From: Actinidia chinensis
Taxonomy: Eukaryota > Streptophyta > Magnoliopsida > Ericales > Actinidiaceae
Assembly: GCA_009663005.1 (NCBI GenBank)
Contig: CM018890.1
Coordinates: 5,198,887 to 5,216,386 of the forward strand
Length of the DNA: 17,500 bases
Direction of reading: 5' to 3'
The notes beneath the pieces were generated by a model. That model did not search any database. It worked only from the letters and a program-made list of their open reading frames with translations, and had not been told where the DNA came from. Below, one piece after another: positions 16,669 through 17,500 of this stretch. The number at the start of each line of letters is the position of its first letter. Positions within the stretch are counted from its first letter, which is position 1. A program made the position numbers and the translations under genes.

Positions 16669-16755
16669 ATGGCTCTGAGCAGCCACCGTCATCACTACAC
16701 ACACTTTTTGTCGGTGAACATGGAGAAATCATTTCAATTCAATGACTCTCTGTAG
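16669..16755 (+). CDS. Short ORF (28 aa) behind the antisense promoter-like module
   Basis: The ORF reads MALSSHRHHYTHFLSVNMEK, then SFQFNDSL and TAG. Its start context, CACATGGCT (A at -3, G at +4), is favourable for plants. I recognise no family. It may be a short peptide ORF, the first exon of a spliced antisense transcript, or chance. An AAACCCTAA telo-box-like word lies at 16818-16826. Confidence 0.25.
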   Translation: MALSSHRHHYTHFLSVNMEKSFQFNDSL

Positions 16756-17089
16756 ATCAGCTTCCTGCTTTTAATCTTTTGCAACACCATACTGATTCTG
16801 TGGTTCTCTACACCAGCAAAACCCTAACCTAACCGTAAAATTGAAGTCACCCCCTCTAGCAATAACAACTCAAACTCAATTGCAGGTACTTTTGGATATG
16901 AGCATAATATTTACCTATCCAATCAAAAAGAAGCATTTGTGCATATGCTGAGTAGTGTAACTGATATATATGTACTTCAGGGATTTCGGGTCCTGTCAGT
17001 GACACTTACCAAGGCTATACCCCGGTAGTGTCCTCTCGGTGGATTCTTTTTTGGCCCATCTTCATATCATTTTGTAGAGCTTGCTAAGC

Positions 17090-17240
17090 ATATGATCTAT
17101 GCAAGAAGTTAGTTTGATCTGGCATCAATGGCCACATGATCAGAATAATAGTTGCCATTCGTTGCTTTTAAAACAAATGTACTCGGATCATGTGGCTACC
17201 AATGTCTAATCAATCTTTTTTTTTTTTTGCATGGATAATC
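17090..17240. repeat. Imperfect hairpin in the TRM1 intron
   Basis: The left arm carries GGCATCAATGGCCACATGAT (from about 17120). The right arm, on the minus strand, reads GACATTGGTAGCCACATGAT. Outer parts still match loosely (ATGCAA at both ends). The T run at 17217-17229 interrupts the right arm. It fits a MITE or a long fold-back; a microRNA precursor is possible but unsupported. Confidence 0.45.
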
Positions 17241-17472
17241 TGTTCAACGGACCTTACAAAATGAATGGTTTGGATTATGAACATGGACCGGAGGTGGGCC
17301 AACCAAAAGGACACTAGAGGGGTGTAGTGCCTTAGGGGCACTAAGTGACCCCAAACACGTACACTTCAAAATACTAATGAAGTTGTAACAATAATATTAT
17401 CTAATGAACTGATGAATGTACTCACATAAGCAGATGTCAGCTATATCACATGAGTACCAAATAGATAAATAC

Positions 17473-17500
17473 CTTGGAAACCGTCCTTCCAAGGGGCTGA
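17473..17500 (-). CDS. TRM1: TRM1 exon at the window edge (3' end)
   Basis: The minus strand reads QPLGRTVSK and stops at donor GTATTT. It joins in phase to NNSIRYLPGFGP in the next exon, matching the usual GRT..KNNSVRYLPGFGP run of plant TRM1. It continues beyond the window. Confidence 0.8.

Larger units (their letters stand above)
15955..17472 (-). other. Large TRM1 intron (1.5 kb)
   Basis: The intron is bounded by GTATTT (17472 down) and CTCAAG (ending 15955). TRM1 frames join across it without loss. It holds a promoter-like module and short ORF on the plus strand (16392-16755) and an imperfect hairpin (17090-17240). No other TRM1 exon was found in it. Confidence 0.75.
13999..17500 (-). 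pseudogene. TRM1: TRM1-type tRNA (guanine26-N2)-dimethyltransferase, 3' part, one exon disrupted
   Basis: TRM1 enzymes use S-adenosylmethionine to make N2,N2-dimethylguanosine at G26 of tRNAs. The window holds the C-terminal exons only: 17473-17500 (edge), 15753-15954, 15312-15506, 14849-14926 and 13999-14238. The methyltransferase fold lies beyond the right edge. Clean exons carry ELPDVPLFLSLHNL, INAGYRISGTHVNPLGLKSD, APMDVIWDIMRCW, SVILAKEPVLQ and KKVARFLPNPERHWGPK, all typical of plant TRM1. Exon 15753-15954 has several 1- and 2-nt deletions and a stop, so the gene as written is broken. It runs convergent to CYP85A. Family identity is sure; pseudogene status is not. Confidence 0.85.

Noticed and set aside
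16478..16732. 84-aa minus-strand ORF within the TRM1 intron
   Set aside because: It does not match any TRM1 segment, is the complement of a C/T-rich leader (hence Arg/Lys/Glu-rich), and TRM1 exons join in phase without it.
16818..16826. AAACCCTAA as a telomere repeat
   Set aside because: There is only one copy plus a partial; at most it is a telo-box-like promoter word, not telomeric DNA.

Overview
This window is nuclear DNA of a flowering plant, probably a eudicot. The evidence is AT-rich non-coding sequence, many-exon genes with GT..AG introns, a plant brassinosteroid P450, a pol III tRNA gene, and a dense load of plant-type transposon debris. The species cannot be named from the sequence alone.

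Layout. (1) Positions 1-5767, plus strand: nine exons of a CYP85A cytochrome P450 (brassinosteroid C-6 oxidase). The 5' end lies before the window. Exon 2 is riddled with single-base indels and exon 4 carries one extra base, so the locus as written cannot make the full enzyme. The heme, ExxR, I-helix and PxRx-type motifs are intact. (2) Positions 5768-12290: about 6.5 kb of gene-poor sequence. It holds a Ty3/Gypsy integrase-end fragment, an unidentified coding remnant, a probable LTR on the minus strand with a CpG-rich block, and several MITEs. Two MITEs carry 9-bp target-site duplications typical of Mutator-like elements, and one of these appears nested inside an older MITE. (3) Positions 12291-12362, minus strand: a complete tRNA-Asp(GUC). 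(4) Positions 12363-13700: another MITE, then a ~540-bp insertion with a poly(A) end, flanked by a perfect 17-bp direct repeat and ending in SINE-like sequence. (5) Positions 13999-17500, minus strand: the five 3'-most exons of a TRM1-type tRNA (guanine26-N2)-dimethyltransferase; its catalytic half lies beyond the window. One exon (15753-15954) is again full of small deletions while the flanking exons are clean. A promoter-like module and a short ORF lie on the opposite strand inside the large TRM1 intron.

CYP85A and TRM1 are convergent and do unrelated jobs (hormone synthesis and tRNA modification); nothing suggests a cluster. The most notable signal is that both genes carry small indels packed into one exon each. 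Elsewhere the exons are clean except for one extra G in CYP85A exon 4. Indels far outnumber substitutions there, which fits local consensus error better than ordinary pseudogene decay, though true decay is not excluded. I found no convincing new biological system; the most biologically open items are the antisense promoter-like module in the TRM1 intron and the unidentified coding remnant at 8724-8956.
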